A stretch of DNA of 64,000 bases from the NCBI GenBank assembly GCA_019359175.1, contig JAHHHU010000011.1, positions 62,001 to 126,000 of the forward strand. The letters are read 5' to 3'. Positions 18,531 through 27,786 of the stretch are shown here, in pieces (position 1 is the first letter of the stretch; each line of letters opens with the position of its first letter). A program made the translations under genes and the position numbers. Source of the DNA: Phormidium tanganyikae FI6-MK23. Lineage in GTDB: Bacteria > Cyanobacteriota > Cyanobacteriia > Leptolyngbyales > Leptolyngbyaceae. Below the pieces are notes generated by a model, which ran no database searches, was not told the DNA's origin, and saw only the letters and a program-made list of their open reading frames with translations.

Positions 18531-19523
18531 GTGATCCGTTCTGCAACACTATCTCCTCTGTCTACTCTGCCATCGATTCCTGATAACAATCGTCTGCGTC
18601 TCTTGTCTGGCACCGCAAACGTGCCCCTTTCTCAAGAGATTGCCCGATATCTGGGAATGGATCTGAGTCCAATGGTGCAAAAGCACTTCGCCGATGGTGA
18701 ACTATATGTTCAGATTCAAGAGTCAATTCGGGGCTGTGATGTCTATCTGATTCAGCCGACTTGCCGCCCAGTCAACGATAACTTGATGGAATTGTTGATT
18801 ATGATCGATGCCTGTCGGCGGGCATCGGCGCGGCAAGTCACCGCCGTCCTGCCGTATTACGGGTATGCCAGAGCCGATCGCAAAACCGCTGGACGGGAAT
18901 CGATTACGGCAAAACTCGCGGCGAACTTGATTACGCAAGCGGGAGCCAATCGCATTCTCGCGATGGACTTGCACGCGGCTCAGATCCAAGGCTATTTCGA
19001 TATTCCAATGGATCATGTCTATGGGTCTCCGACAGTGGTGGACTACATCGCCAGTAAACAGCTAGAAGATTTAGTCGTGGTTTCTCCGGATGTGGGGGGT
19101 GTCGCACGAGCGCGAGCGCTAGCAAAACGGCTAAATGATGCGCCACTTGCAATTATTGATAAGCGGCGACAGGCTCACAACATTGCAGAAGTGATGAATG
19201 TGATCGGCGATGTCAGAGGCAAAACGGCGGTTTTGGTCGATGACATGATCGATACGGCTGGAACGATTTTAGAAGGCGCGAAGATTCTCCGCAAAGAAGG
19301 GGCGCGTCAGGTGTATGCCTGTGCGACTCATGCGGTCTTTTCTCCTCCTGCGGTCGAGCGGTTATCCAGCGGTCTGCTCGAAGAGGTGATCGTGACGAAT
19401 ACGATCCCGATCGCAGAAGAACATCGCTTTCCGCAATTGAAGATTCTTTCTGTTGCAAGTGTGATCGGTGAAACGATCTGGCGAATTCACGAAGAGAACT
19501 CGGTCAGTAGCCTGTTTCGTTAA
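18531..19523 (+). CDS. prs: Ribose-phosphate pyrophosphokinase
   Basis: 330 residues. It makes PRPP from ribose 5-phosphate and ATP for nucleotides, histidine, tryptophan and NAD. 'RPVNDNLMELLIMIDACRRA' (ATP/regulatory flexible loop), 'DLHAAQIQGYFDIP' (Mg/PRPP site) and the PRPP loop 'VDDMIDTAGT' are intact. GTG 18531 is preceded by GAGG at a good distance, and the N-terminal 'MIRSATLS' region is the usual lightly conserved cyanobacterial extension. A 20-base perfect hairpin follows. Confidence 0.96.
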   Translation: MIRSATLSPLSTLPSIPDNNRLRLLSGTANVPLSQEIARYLGMDLSPMVQKHFADGELYVQIQESIRGCDVYLIQPTCRPVNDNLMELLIMIDACRRASARQVTAVLPYYGYARADRKTAGRESITAKLAANLITQAGANRILAMDLHAAQIQGYFDIPMDHVYGSPTVVDYIASKQLEDLVVVSPDVGGVARARALAKRLNDAPLAIIDKRRQAHNIAEVMNVIGDVRGKTAVLVDDMIDTAGTILEGAKILRKEGARQVYACATHAVFSPPAVERLSSGLLEEVIVTNTIPIAEEHRFPQLKILSVASVIGETIWRIHEENSVSSLFR

Positions 19524-19567
19524 AGATTAAACCCGTCGATCTTCTACGATCGACGGGTTTAATCTTT
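19522..19567 (+). terminator. Long perfect hairpin after prs
   Basis: A 20-base perfect inverted repeat (core ACCCGTCGATC / GATCGACGGGT, loop TTCTAC), beginning inside the prs stop codon. The 3' arm ends TTTAATCTTT, which serves as the T-rich tail. Because the A-rich arm mirrors it, it could act in both directions. Confidence 0.8.
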
Positions 19568-19693
19568 AAAATAAAAAGTGAGCAGATTTCTTGATCTACC
19601 CACGAGAGGAAATGTCTCACAAGGATGAAAATTTATCAGTTCGCGGCTGATGAGATTTCCTACACGGTCACAGCCCTTGATTCCTGAAATTCT

Positions 19694-19927
19694 ATGAGAA
19701 GTTTTGCCACTTTAATTACTGCCTGTATTGTTGCCGTGTGGATTGGCGCGATCTCGCTGATTGCTGTTCAAAATGCTGCCCCGATCGCACTGAAGTTTCT
19801 CGCCTTTCAAACGATCGAATTACCGTTTGGCTTAGTGATCGCTTTCAGTGTGATGCTGGGAATTTTGGGAACTGCGATCGCGCAACCGCTCCTCGGACTC
19901 TTGCCGAACCAAAACGACGACGTTTAG
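19694..19927 (+). CDS. Small LapA-domain membrane protein
   Basis: 77 residues with two membrane segments (about 7-28 and 44-68) joined by a short loop with the LapA/DUF1049 pattern 'VQNAAPIALKFLAF'. In enterobacteria LapA helps control LPS synthesis; in cyanobacteria the role of these short relatives is unknown. No partner LapB gene adjacent. Its stop overlaps the convergent HTH gene by four bases. Confidence 0.8.
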   Translation: MRSFATLITACIVAVWIGAISLIAVQNAAPIALKFLAFQTIELPFGLVIAFSVMLGILGTAIAQPLLGLLPNQNDDV

Positions 19928-20868
19928 AGCGCGTACACCTGCCCATCGATCAGCAATCGCGTGATTCCCTTCGCTTGCAGGTAAGGGGCAGCTTTTTGCA
20001 AAACTCGGCTATCTGGTACTTTAATGACGCGCTGTGTCCGAATATTCGAGAACCGTTTTGCGACTCGATGATTATCGAACACAGGTAGCGTTCTTTCTTC
20101 GACTTCACCCGATGGGATCTGACCCAGTTCTGCAAATTCGCTCAACGGACGTGCAACTAATTCAGCGGCTCGATCGACGACCAGATAACAAGTTCGCGGA
20201 ATTGCAGCTTCCGCGATCGGCAACACTCGAATAAACTCCGCTGCATTTAGCTGAATTGATGGCAAGATCGCAGGCTCGTCATCGTCATCTTCGAGGTCTT
20301 CATCCAAATTATCGAGATCGTCGAGATCATCCTCAAGGTCGTCGTCATCGTCGTCCATCATGCCGCCTCGATTCGGCGTGAGGTCTTCGTTAGCGATCGC
20401 TTCGACCGTGTTGACCTGGGCGACCTTCTCAGTCGGGGGAGCGATCGCGGCTAACTCTTCTTCATCGGGAACAGTCTGCCGTTGCACTCGACGAGGAGGC
20501 GCAGGCTTCGAGGACACAGCCGCTTTGGCGGGTTCTGCAGCTCTAGATTCTATAACTCTCTTAGGTTCTGCAATTTCAGGCTCTACCGCTTCAGGCTGTA
20601 CCGGATCAAGATCAGCCACTTCGAGCAAACTCCCTTGAACTGGAGGAGCCCCGATCGTCGCTGTGGCAATTTTCGATCCCCCTCGCGAAGCGCTTCGCTT
20701 TTGCTGGATGAGACTGTCATATTCATCCGCCGACAAGCTGCTTTTTAAAATGCGGCTGATCGTCGTATTACTGACACCGTAGCGCTCTGCAAGGGTTAGC
20801 GTCGTTTCTCCGGATTGCCGGTACAGTTCAATAATTTGGCTTTTATCAGAATCAGACAGTCTGCTCAT
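19924..20868 (-). CDS. Helix-turn-helix protein with acidic linker
   Basis: 314 residues. An N-terminal HTH of the resolvase/transposase type ('TLTLAERYGVSNTTISRIL', residues 23-41) is followed by a Pro/Ala/Glu-rich linker, an almost purely Asp/Glu/Leu tract at 172-198, and a folded C-terminal region (about 205-314) with 'RTCYLVVDRAAELVARPLSE' and a closing 'ITRLLIDGQVYAL'. No catalytic transposase domain, so it is a DNA-binding protein rather than a transposase; function unknown. Homologues in cyanobacteria are conserved hypotheticals as far as I recall. Upstream on the map lies a membrane-protein gene on the same strand. Confidence 0.7.
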   Translation of the reverse strand: MSRLSDSDKSQIIELYRQSGETTLTLAERYGVSNTTISRILKSSLSADEYDSLIQQKRSASRGGSKIATATIGAPPVQGSLLEVADLDPVQPEAVEPEIAEPKRVIESRAAEPAKAAVSSKPAPPRRVQRQTVPDEEELAAIAPPTEKVAQVNTVEAIANEDLTPNRGGMMDDDDDDLEDDLDDLDNLDEDLEDDDDEPAILPSIQLNAAEFIRVLPIAEAAIPRTCYLVVDRAAELVARPLSEFAELGQIPSGEVEERTLPVFDNHRVAKRFSNIRTQRVIKVPDSRVLQKAAPYLQAKGITRLLIDGQVYAL

Positions 20869-20938
20869 GCGGAACGGGGCGGCAATTACTCATCTATTCT
20901 ATGCCGAAGCGCCCGAATAAGGCGTGAAGGACAAATCT

Positions 20939-21976
20939 TCATGCTCTTCGACGGGAATTACTGCGACGCGATCGACTCAAATCGTATTCCAGTGCTGCGC
21001 CAATTCCAAACAGAACGCCACTGAATACCCAGAAGATTTCAACGAGTCCGCCGCTTTGATAGTTCTCAAGTCGAGTGGTCGCGTACTTGAACCACATATC
21101 AGCGATGTAGAGCGAGAAGGCTGCCGCTGCGATCATCCTCCAAGATTGAGAGAACCGCCCGCCCCAAAATGCCAGCAGCAAGGTGGTTGCAATGATCAGA
21201 ATGAAGACATCCGCTAGGACGTAGAAGTAATCAAGAAACGGTTTGAGCGGTGCGAGCGTATTTTCGATCGCGATCACCCACTCTGGCGCAGTGTCTTTTT
21301 TCTCTTCAACGGGTTTCGCTTCTTCGATCGCCGCAGGTTTCGGAGTTGCAGAAGGCGCTACAACCGGAGAAGGTTTAACCGTAGGTGAAATAATCGCTTT
21401 TGGAGTAGGTTTGACTGGAACGGTTTGCGCGATCGCAGGTTCACCAAACAGCGCTGAAGGAGCGGAATCCGGCGCTAAGGTCAACCAAGTTGCAAAGGCG
21501 AGACTGACCGCTGCAATCGTTCCGACTGTGAACCACTGCCACAAATCGAGATTCAATCGTCGATCGGCAAACGCCATAATCATGCCCCACGCTAAGAATA
21601 GATAAGTGGGAATGTAGAAGAAATCGCCGGGTGAGACATCTGCTTCACGTCCCAGGTAAGTTTCCCAGAATGTGAACAACACGCCTCCGATGCTATAGCA
21701 GAGCATTCCTAGCCCGATGCCCAGCCAAACGCGCCGACCGCTGACAATTTGTGGACTGCTCCAATTTCTAAAGCACAGTATCCCTGCACTAAAATACGCC
21801 ACAATCTCAAATACTGATGTGCCATAAGAGTACCAATCTGGGCGAGATTGCCCAGGGTCAGCCACGCTAAATAAAAGGAAAAACAAGAGCGCAGCGACTG
21901 CCCACAGAATTTCTGCAAACACGATCGCTTGAACGGAAACGGACTTCGATTGAGATTTACTCGCTGAACTACTCAT
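20939..21976 (-). CDS. Conserved multi-pass membrane protein
   Basis: 345 residues. About five hydrophobic segments in the first 180 residues (near 16-42, 52-70, 82-105, 118-137, 148-168), a Pro/Lys/Ala-rich soluble linker (about 185-235), then two or three further segments (about 250-275, 282-300, 312-335) and a basic tail ending SRSRRSNSRRR. The architecture recalls sensor membrane domains without the output domain. I do not recognise a family. It is on the same strand as the HTH gene (70 bases downstream) and the gene at 22021, possibly an operon. Confidence 0.65.
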   Translation of the reverse strand: MSSSASKSQSKSVSVQAIVFAEILWAVAALLFFLLFSVADPGQSRPDWYSYGTSVFEIVAYFSAGILCFRNWSSPQIVSGRRVWLGIGLGMLCYSIGGVLFTFWETYLGREADVSPGDFFYIPTYLFLAWGMIMAFADRRLNLDLWQWFTVGTIAAVSLAFATWLTLAPDSAPSALFGEPAIAQTVPVKPTPKAIISPTVKPSPVVAPSATPKPAAIEEAKPVEEKKDTAPEWVIAIENTLAPLKPFLDYFYVLADVFILIIATTLLLAFWGGRFSQSWRMIAAAAFSLYIADMWFKYATTRLENYQSGGLVEIFWVFSGVLFGIGAALEYDLSRSRRSNSRRRA

Positions 21977-22020
21977 AGGGCATTTTCAACAGGTCATTTT
22001 TAGTAGGGGACAAAGAGGGG

Positions 22021-22689
22021 CTAAGACCAGAGTTTTCCGGTTGGGGAGCGGTTCAGCCATTCGAGAAAGCGGTTGCGTTCGCCTTGCGGCAAGTCTTGCA
22101 GCGCATCGAGTGTACGATCGGCAAACGAGGATTTGCCAAAATAAGCTTTGCCGAGACGGTGAAGCTCTTGCAGCAAAACATTGAGTAAACTTTCTTGCCA
22201 AGTCGGTGTTTGCAGGCTGTTGAGCGGATTCACGGTGAGGAGTTGTTTTACAGCGGTGGGTGAATCGGTCTGCGGAAAGCGCCATTGCTGAAACACGCCC
22301 GCCAAATCTCGCTCAAATGAAGCCGCTTGCTTTGTGCCCATCAGATCTTCAATATCGATGTACATCGCTTGCAGCATGAGTAAACACGCTTGGGTAAAAA
22401 CGGCGGAAACGGTTCCTCCTTCCTGACCTGCTGCATCGCTGCCGAGTTGATCCAGTCGCACTTTGCCCCAAATGCTGTAGCGCTCTGGTTCTTCAAGCAG
22501 CACGCAGGCTTTTCCTTGGTTATCGGTCAAGTCGCGCCAAAACGATCGCGCTTCTTCTTCCTGTCCAGCGCTAAAGACTTGAATCAGTCGAAAGGTCTGC
22601 CCTTGATAGGATAGAATCGGAACTTTTTGATCACGTTTGGGGTGCTGAATGCTGCTGATCTCAACATCCTGCCGTTTCAGAATGAACAT
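22021..22689 (-). CDS. Cyanobacterial conserved protein (Npun_F0813-like)
   Basis: 222 residues, soluble. The opening 'FILKRQDVEISSIQHPKRDQ' and 'FWRDLTDNQGKACVLLEEPE' are, from memory, those of a cyanobacterium-specific family named after Npun_F0813. No domain with known activity is visible. Starts the leftward run that continues with the membrane protein 44 bases downstream. Confidence 0.65.
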   Translation of the reverse strand: MFILKRQDVEISSIQHPKRDQKVPILSYQGQTFRLIQVFSAGQEEEARSFWRDLTDNQGKACVLLEEPERYSIWGKVRLDQLGSDAAGQEGGTVSAVFTQACLLMLQAMYIDIEDLMGTKQAASFERDLAGVFQQWRFPQTDSPTAVKQLLTVNPLNSLQTPTWQESLLNVLLQELHRLGKAYFGKSSFADRTLDALQDLPQGERNRFLEWLNRSPTGKLWS

Positions 22690-22972
22690 AAAGCGGCTCA
22701 GGGCTAGAGGGTAGGGGGCAAGAATCGATCGCCATTATGCCTGTGATGGTGTCAATTGACACTTTAGATTTAAGCCAGCCCGATCATGCCGTTAAATTTC
22801 ACAGGGGATCATCCAGTTCGGATCATCTACTCTCTTGAATTCCCCGTTTCGGCGCTTTACTTTACATACGCTTGATAAAAATAAGGAGAGTACCAAGCTT
22901 GAGCGCGATCGAGCCGCAATTTTGATTGCTCTAAATTCGCCCCACGCCGTTATATTGGTATATGTCTAGTTT

Positions 22973-23045
<73 letters not shown>

Positions 23046-23206
23046 CTTTCTTCTAAATCGTGCCTTGCGAAAAATTTTGATGAGAATTTCGCGGATTCGA
23101 TCGAACTCACCCGTAAAAGTTTCATAAAAGTTCATATGATTGACCTGAGCGATCGCACAATTAAGCGTTTAAGTCTCAGTCCACCTCCAATATAAGGAAG
23201 CTACGC

Positions 23207-23818
23207 ATGAGTTCAGCACTGGTTGAATGGATTACTAGCACGATGAATTCCCTCGGCTATTTGGGAATTGGGTTTCTCATGTTTATGGAAAATCTATTTC
23301 CGCCAATTCCGTCGGAGTTGATCATGCCGCTGGCAGGATTTACCGTGTCGCAAGGCAAGATGAATTTTCAGTATGCGGTTTTGGCAGGCGTGATCGGGAC
23401 AATTTTGGGGACGCTGCTTTGGTACTATGCAGGGCTTTGGGTCGGTGAGAAACGGGTGAGCGAACTTGCCGATCGATATGGCAAATGGATCGGGGTATCC
23501 GGTAGCGATATCGATAAAGTAAATCGCTGGTTTTATCAACATGGGACGAAAGCGGTGCTGCTTGGGCGATTGGTTCCGGGAATTCGGACGCTGATTTCGC
23601 TGCCCGCGGGACTGAGTGGGATGCGATTGATGCCGTTTTTGGTGTATTCCACGATCGGGACAACGCTTTGGACGTTCGCTTTGACGTACGCGGGCTATGC
23701 GTTGGGGTCGAATTATGAATTGGTCGATGAATACCTTGCACCCGTTTCTAAAATTGTTTTAGGAATTTTGCTGATTGGATTCATCGTGTGGTTGGTGCGA
23801 CGACGGAAGAAGTCATAA
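23207..23818 (+). CDS. DedA family membrane protein
   Basis: 203 residues with the DedA/VTT layout: 'ENLFPPIPSELIMPLAGF' re-entrant segment, 'GTILGTLLWYYAGLWVG', and 'GRLVPGIRTLISLPAGL' with the conserved arginines, then C-terminal membrane helices and a basic tail. DedA proteins move lipid carriers or phospholipids across the inner membrane (UPP and PE flippases) and affect pH homeostasis and drug tolerance. A broken second dedA and an ABC exporter follow on the same strand. Confidence 0.93.
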   Translation: MSSALVEWITSTMNSLGYLGIGFLMFMENLFPPIPSELIMPLAGFTVSQGKMNFQYAVLAGVIGTILGTLLWYYAGLWVGEKRVSELADRYGKWIGVSGSDIDKVNRWFYQHGTKAVLLGRLVPGIRTLISLPAGLSGMRLMPFLVYSTIGTTLWTFALTYAGYALGSNYELVDEYLAPVSKIVLGILLIGFIVWLVRRRKKS

Positions 23819-23830
23819 TTTTTAATCGGG

Positions 23831-24327
23831 ATGTCAGGGTTGGGCAGGAATAATGGCGAGTTAGCGAGAAACCTTTTGAATTTGCCGATCTTGGCGTTGG
23901 GCTGCTTTGTTTCAGTCGTGCTGGGTGATAGTGTGGGCTACTGGACGGGGAACAGATTCGGCAGAAAACTCTTCCAGAAAGAAGACTCCTGGCTGTTTCA
24001 CAAAAAGCATATTGTGTCTGCCCAGCGGTTTTATGACAAACACCGACGAAAAGCGATCGTACTGGCGCGATTTGTGCCGATCGTGCGAACCTTTGCCCCG
24101 ATCGGGGCTGGCATTGGTGTGATGAATACCAGACGTTCATTTCGTTTAATGTGATTGGGGGGTTGCTTTGGACATTTGGATTGACGCTATTAGGTATTCT
24201 CTTAGAGCCTTAATTCCCGATGTCGATCAGTACCTCTTGCCGATTATTCTGATCAATCATTATTGTGGTTTCGCTCTTACCTTCCGTTTTTCACATCTAC
24301 CAGGAATATAAGTCCAACCGATCTTGA
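23831..24327 (+). pseudogene. Second DedA gene, truncated and frameshifted
   Basis: The first 107 codons read a DedA middle ('GDSVGYWTGNRFGRKLF', 'ARFVPIVRTFAPIGAG') but lack the first membrane region. Three small shifts break the rest: a base lost near 24126 (frame resumes YQTFISFNVIGGLLWTFG), one lost near 24207 (resumes LIPDVDQYLLPIIL) and one gained near 24255 (resumes IIVVSLLPSVFHIYQEYK). The reconstructed stop TGA at 24325-24327 overlaps the TTG start of the ABC gene. It belongs to a different DedA subgroup from its intact neighbour, so it is not a recent duplicate. Confidence 0.85.
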
Positions 24328-26048
24328 AACAGCGTTCTAACTACTGGCAGCTTTTACCTTACCTTCGTCCTCAGTGGCGCACGATCGTTTATGCGCTGAT
24401 GTGTTCGGTCGTGTTTGCGGTGACGTGGCCCGCGCTCGCACTCTTGTCTGAAAAGATGTCGCGGTTTATTGGCGAAGGGCGAATTGCGGCGATCTCAGAA
24501 ACGGCGGGTTACGTCATCTTAATTTGGGGTGGGCAAAAATTAGCCCAGTACGGACAGGAAACGCTGATCGCAAAAGCGGCATTATCGATCGCGATGGAAC
24601 TGCGAAATCGCACGTTTGCCCATATTCAGCGATTGAGTCTGGCGTATTTTGAGACGGTGCAAACCGGGGATTTGTCGTATCGATTAACCGAAGATGTCGA
24701 TCGCATCGGGGAAGTGATTCAAAAGCTGTTTAGTCAGTTTGTGCCGAATGCGATGAAACTCGTGGTCACACTGGGCGCGATGCTGTATTTCAACTGGCAA
24801 CTGACGTTATCGACGCTGATTATCGCGCCGTTATTAGCATTTTTGACCGCCTGGTTCGGGGAAAAGATGCGGAAGTTGTCCTATCGCAGCCAGAGCCGGA
24901 TTTCTGATCTCTCTGCCTTGCTGATCGAGATGTTGAGTGGGGTGAGATTGGTTAGGGCATTCGCGGCGGAAGATTATGCGATCGAACAGTTCCGTCGAGG
25001 TTCAGAACGCAATCGTCAAGCGCGATACGCCACAGAACGCTTAAGAGCGATTCAGTATCCGGTTCAAGGATTTTTAGATGCGCTGGGAATTTTGGCGCTG
25101 CTGCTTGTAGGAAGCTGGCAAATTTCGCAAGGCAACTTAAAGGGGAGCGAATTTATTGCTTTCGTCATTTCGGTAGCGATGTTGTTTGAGCCGATTAGTG
25201 CCGTGACGCTAAATTACAACGAATTTAAGCAAGGAGAAGCTTCGGTCGATCGCATTTTTGAACTGCTGCACATTCGACCGTCGATCGCGGAAAATCTCGA
25301 TGCCCAGGATTTAGCCCCCGTTACAGGCAGAATCGAATTTGAGAATGTCAGCTTTGCTTACAGACCTGATCGCCCAGTGCTACAAGATTTGAATCTGCGA
25401 GTGCTACCGGGAGAAATGGTCGCCTTAGTCGGTGCATCCGGTGCAGGAAAAACGACGTTGGTGAATTTGATCCCGCGCTTCTACGACCCGCAACAGGGCG
25501 ATATTTGGATCGACGGTACAAATATTCGAGAAGTATCGCTCAAGAGTTTGCGGCATCAGATTGGCATTGTGCCGCAGGAAACGACTTTGTTTACAGGTAC
25601 GATCGCGCAAAATATCGCCTTCGGACAGCTTGAGTTTGATTTGGGAGCGGTGCAAGCTGCCGCGAATATTGCAAATGCTCACCAGTTTATTAGCCAGTTC
25701 CCCGACGGTTACGAAACTTGGGTGGGTGAGCGGGGCGTGAATTTATCTGGGGGACAGCGGCAACGATTAGCGATCGCGCGTGCGGTGTTGCTGAATCCTC
25801 GAATTTTGATTCTTGATGAGGCAACTTCTGCGCTGGATTCTGAATCGGAAGCTTTGGTGCAAGAAGCTTTAGAGCGGATTATGCAGGGGCGGACGGTGTT
25901 TATTATTGCTCATCGGTTGGCGACGGTGAGACGAGTCGATCGTATTTTGGTGATGGAAAAAGGGCGCGTGGTTGAAGCGGGAACCCATCAAGAATTGATC
26001 ACTGAGGGTGGGCGGTATGCACGATTTTATGCTCAACAGTTTAGCTAA
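24324..26048 (+). CDS. ABC exporter, fused permease and ATPase
   Basis: 574 residues. Six-helix exporter domain (about 1-310), then an ATPase with Walker A GASGAGKT, Q-loop PQET, signature LSGGQ, Walker B ILILDEATS and the H-loop AHRL. Half-transporter that would dimerise; substrates of this MsbA/HepA-like class are lipids, glycolipids or peptides. The start is TTG 24324: the overlap TTGA with the reconstructed stop of the upstream broken dedA indicates an old translationally coupled operon and supports the start. Confidence 0.93.
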   Translation: MKQRSNYWQLLPYLRPQWRTIVYALMCSVVFAVTWPALALLSEKMSRFIGEGRIAAISETAGYVILIWGGQKLAQYGQETLIAKAALSIAMELRNRTFAHIQRLSLAYFETVQTGDLSYRLTEDVDRIGEVIQKLFSQFVPNAMKLVVTLGAMLYFNWQLTLSTLIIAPLLAFLTAWFGEKMRKLSYRSQSRISDLSALLIEMLSGVRLVRAFAAEDYAIEQFRRGSERNRQARYATERLRAIQYPVQGFLDALGILALLLVGSWQISQGNLKGSEFIAFVISVAMLFEPISAVTLNYNEFKQGEASVDRIFELLHIRPSIAENLDAQDLAPVTGRIEFENVSFAYRPDRPVLQDLNLRVLPGEMVALVGASGAGKTTLVNLIPRFYDPQQGDIWIDGTNIREVSLKSLRHQIGIVPQETTLFTGTIAQNIAFGQLEFDLGAVQAAANIANAHQFISQFPDGYETWVGERGVNLSGGQRQRLAIARAVLLNPRILILDEATSALDSESEALVQEALERIMQGRTVFIIAHRLATVRRVDRILVMEKGRVVEAGTHQELITEGGRYARFYAQQFS

Positions 26049-26119
26049 TTCGATCGGAGTAGTTTGCTTCGGATAGATTGGCTAAAGGCAGCACAGATTT
26101 GCACCACCCCTCTATCCAT

Positions 26120-27337
26120 TCATCCATTAAACATTGGGAAAAAATTCCCTCTAACCGATCGCTTCAATCGCCGCATTGCCCGACCCGCCATATCGGTAAA
26201 CAACAAATCGCCACACAATAGCTGAGTTGAATACCGCGTACTTTTCTCGTATTTCACGCCGTACTTGTAGCAAACCCCCGTCCACTGATAAAAAATGCGT
26301 GCCAAGTTCAACGCCGCATCGAAATTTGCCGCAAATTCTGCATGAATCCGATTCGTATGTTCTTGTGCTGCACCATCAATAATCGACTGAGCCGCGATCG
26401 AGCCACTTTTGACCGCGTGTAAAATTCCATCGCCAAACAGTGGATTAATTAACCCTGCCGCATCCCCGACGAGTAAAATTCGCCCTTCATGCAGCGGTTC
26501 TTTTCCGCTCCAAGTCGGTAACGGATGAGCATGAAATTTTAGTGCATCTCGATCGTATTTCAATCCCAACACATCCATATAGTCGAGAATCGTCTTCTGC
26601 AATTCCGCCCGTAAAGTACGATCGCTTCTCGCGTCTTGATTATCCGGGCGAAACACACCTGCACCGATGTTCAAATGATCCGCTTTGGGAAAAATCCACG
26701 CATACCCGCGCTTAACTGCACCGTATTCCAAGTGAGCAATTTCGGGACGCAAATCCGCGTGTCCGTCGCCCCAGTGATGCGGATGTTCGATTTCCATTGC
26801 TAGCGCGATCGCTCTTTTCTTCCTTAACTGCGTTGCTTTGACCGTCACCCCATTCGCCCCGTCTGCCCCGATCACGTATCGCGCCTTTGCAGTGAACTCG
26901 CTGCCCGTCTTAATTCCTTGCGCTCTGACAATCACCCCATCGGATTCTGGCTCGATCGCTCTTACTGCAATTCCGTCTCTTAAATCCGCCCCGAAATCTA
27001 GCGCTCTTTGAGCCAAGGCATGATCAAATATAGATCGCTGCACCATCCAGAGAGAAAGCCGCTCATCCGTCGATCGAGGATTCATCGAAGCTAAATACGC
27101 ATCTTCAAATTTCCAGGTGTGCCGCATCATCGTCACATCGGACTCGACAAACGCTTCTGGAGCCAAATCGCGCAGTTGAGACTGCATCACCATCGGCATT
27201 CCGCCACCGCAGGTCTTGTGACGCGGTAAAAACTGTTTTTCGAGCAGCGCCACTTTCAAACCTGCTTGAGCCAGTTGAGCAGCGGCGATCGTGCCCGAAG
27301 GGCCAGCACCGCAGACGACGACATCGTAGTTTTGCAT
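26120..27337 (-). CDS. Geranylgeranyl reductase family flavoprotein
   Basis: 405 residues. FAD-binding GAGPSG near residues 10-15, 'LLEKQFLPRHKTCGGG' (family motif after the dinucleotide fold), and 'RILLVGDAAGLINPLFGDGI' for the flavin ribityl/phosphate site. The family reduces prenyl double bonds (ChlP for chlorophyll/tocopherol phytyl chains, or archaeal lipids); this is likely a paralogue of ChlP, with the true substrate unknown. Convergent with the ABC gene, 71 bases apart, and 44 bases downstream of the small hypothetical gene on the same strand. Confidence 0.88.
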   Translation of the reverse strand: MQNYDVVVCGAGPSGTIAAAQLAQAGLKVALLEKQFLPRHKTCGGGMPMVMQSQLRDLAPEAFVESDVTMMRHTWKFEDAYLASMNPRSTDERLSLWMVQRSIFDHALAQRALDFGADLRDGIAVRAIEPESDGVIVRAQGIKTGSEFTAKARYVIGADGANGVTVKATQLRKKRAIALAMEIEHPHHWGDGHADLRPEIAHLEYGAVKRGYAWIFPKADHLNIGAGVFRPDNQDARSDRTLRAELQKTILDYMDVLGLKYDRDALKFHAHPLPTWSGKEPLHEGRILLVGDAAGLINPLFGDGILHAVKSGSIAAQSIIDGAAQEHTNRIHAEFAANFDAALNLARIFYQWTGVCYKYGVKYEKSTRYSTQLLCGDLLFTDMAGRAMRRLKRSVRGNFFPMFNG

Positions 27338-27381
27338 GAGCGATCGATGAAATTTCGCTTTCTAGCCTAATCGAAAATCGC

Positions 27382-27786
27382 TCACTGTAGAAGCTGACTC
27401 AGCACCGATTCCAAACCTTGCACCTCGACGAGAAACTGCTGTTTCTCATATTCTCCGATCTCGCTCCAATTATTTCGGAGATTGATACCGAGCAAATACC
27501 GCTGCTTAGAACAGCAAATAATCACTGAGATCCCGCGATCGATCAGCTTTGAGCCGAGATCGTAAGCTTGATCTCGACGCTGCGAATTGAAACTATGGAA
27601 CTGATAATACAACTCACCTTGATAGCTAATTCCGTCACACACTCGATCGTGAAACCAGAACTTGAAAAAGCGGCAATCTGATTCATTTGCTAGTAGCAGA
27701 TTCATATCAGCGAGAATAGGCACAGTATTAGTCTCTTCAAGGCAAAAGCTTAATTCCTGATATATTGTGCCAGTTTTGTCTACCAA
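27382..27786 (-). CDS. Hypothetical protein
   Basis: 134 residues, soluble, with several cysteines and aromatic residues ('FFKFWFHDRVCDGISY', 'VIICCSKQRYLLGI') and a C-terminal helix. I recognise no family. Codon use and HIP1-like GATCG motifs look native. It may share a transcript with the geranylgeranyl-reductase-like gene just downstream. Confidence 0.5.
   Translation of the reverse strand: MVDKTGTIYQELSFCLEETNTVPILADMNLLLANESDCRFFKFWFHDRVCDGISYQGELYYQFHSFNSQRRDQAYDLGSKLIDRGISVIICCSKQRYLLGINLRNNWSEIGEYEKQQFLVEVQGLESVLSQLLQ

Noticed and set aside
19924..20868. Transposase
   Set aside because: Only the HTH is transposase-like; there is no DDE catalytic core or terminal repeat.
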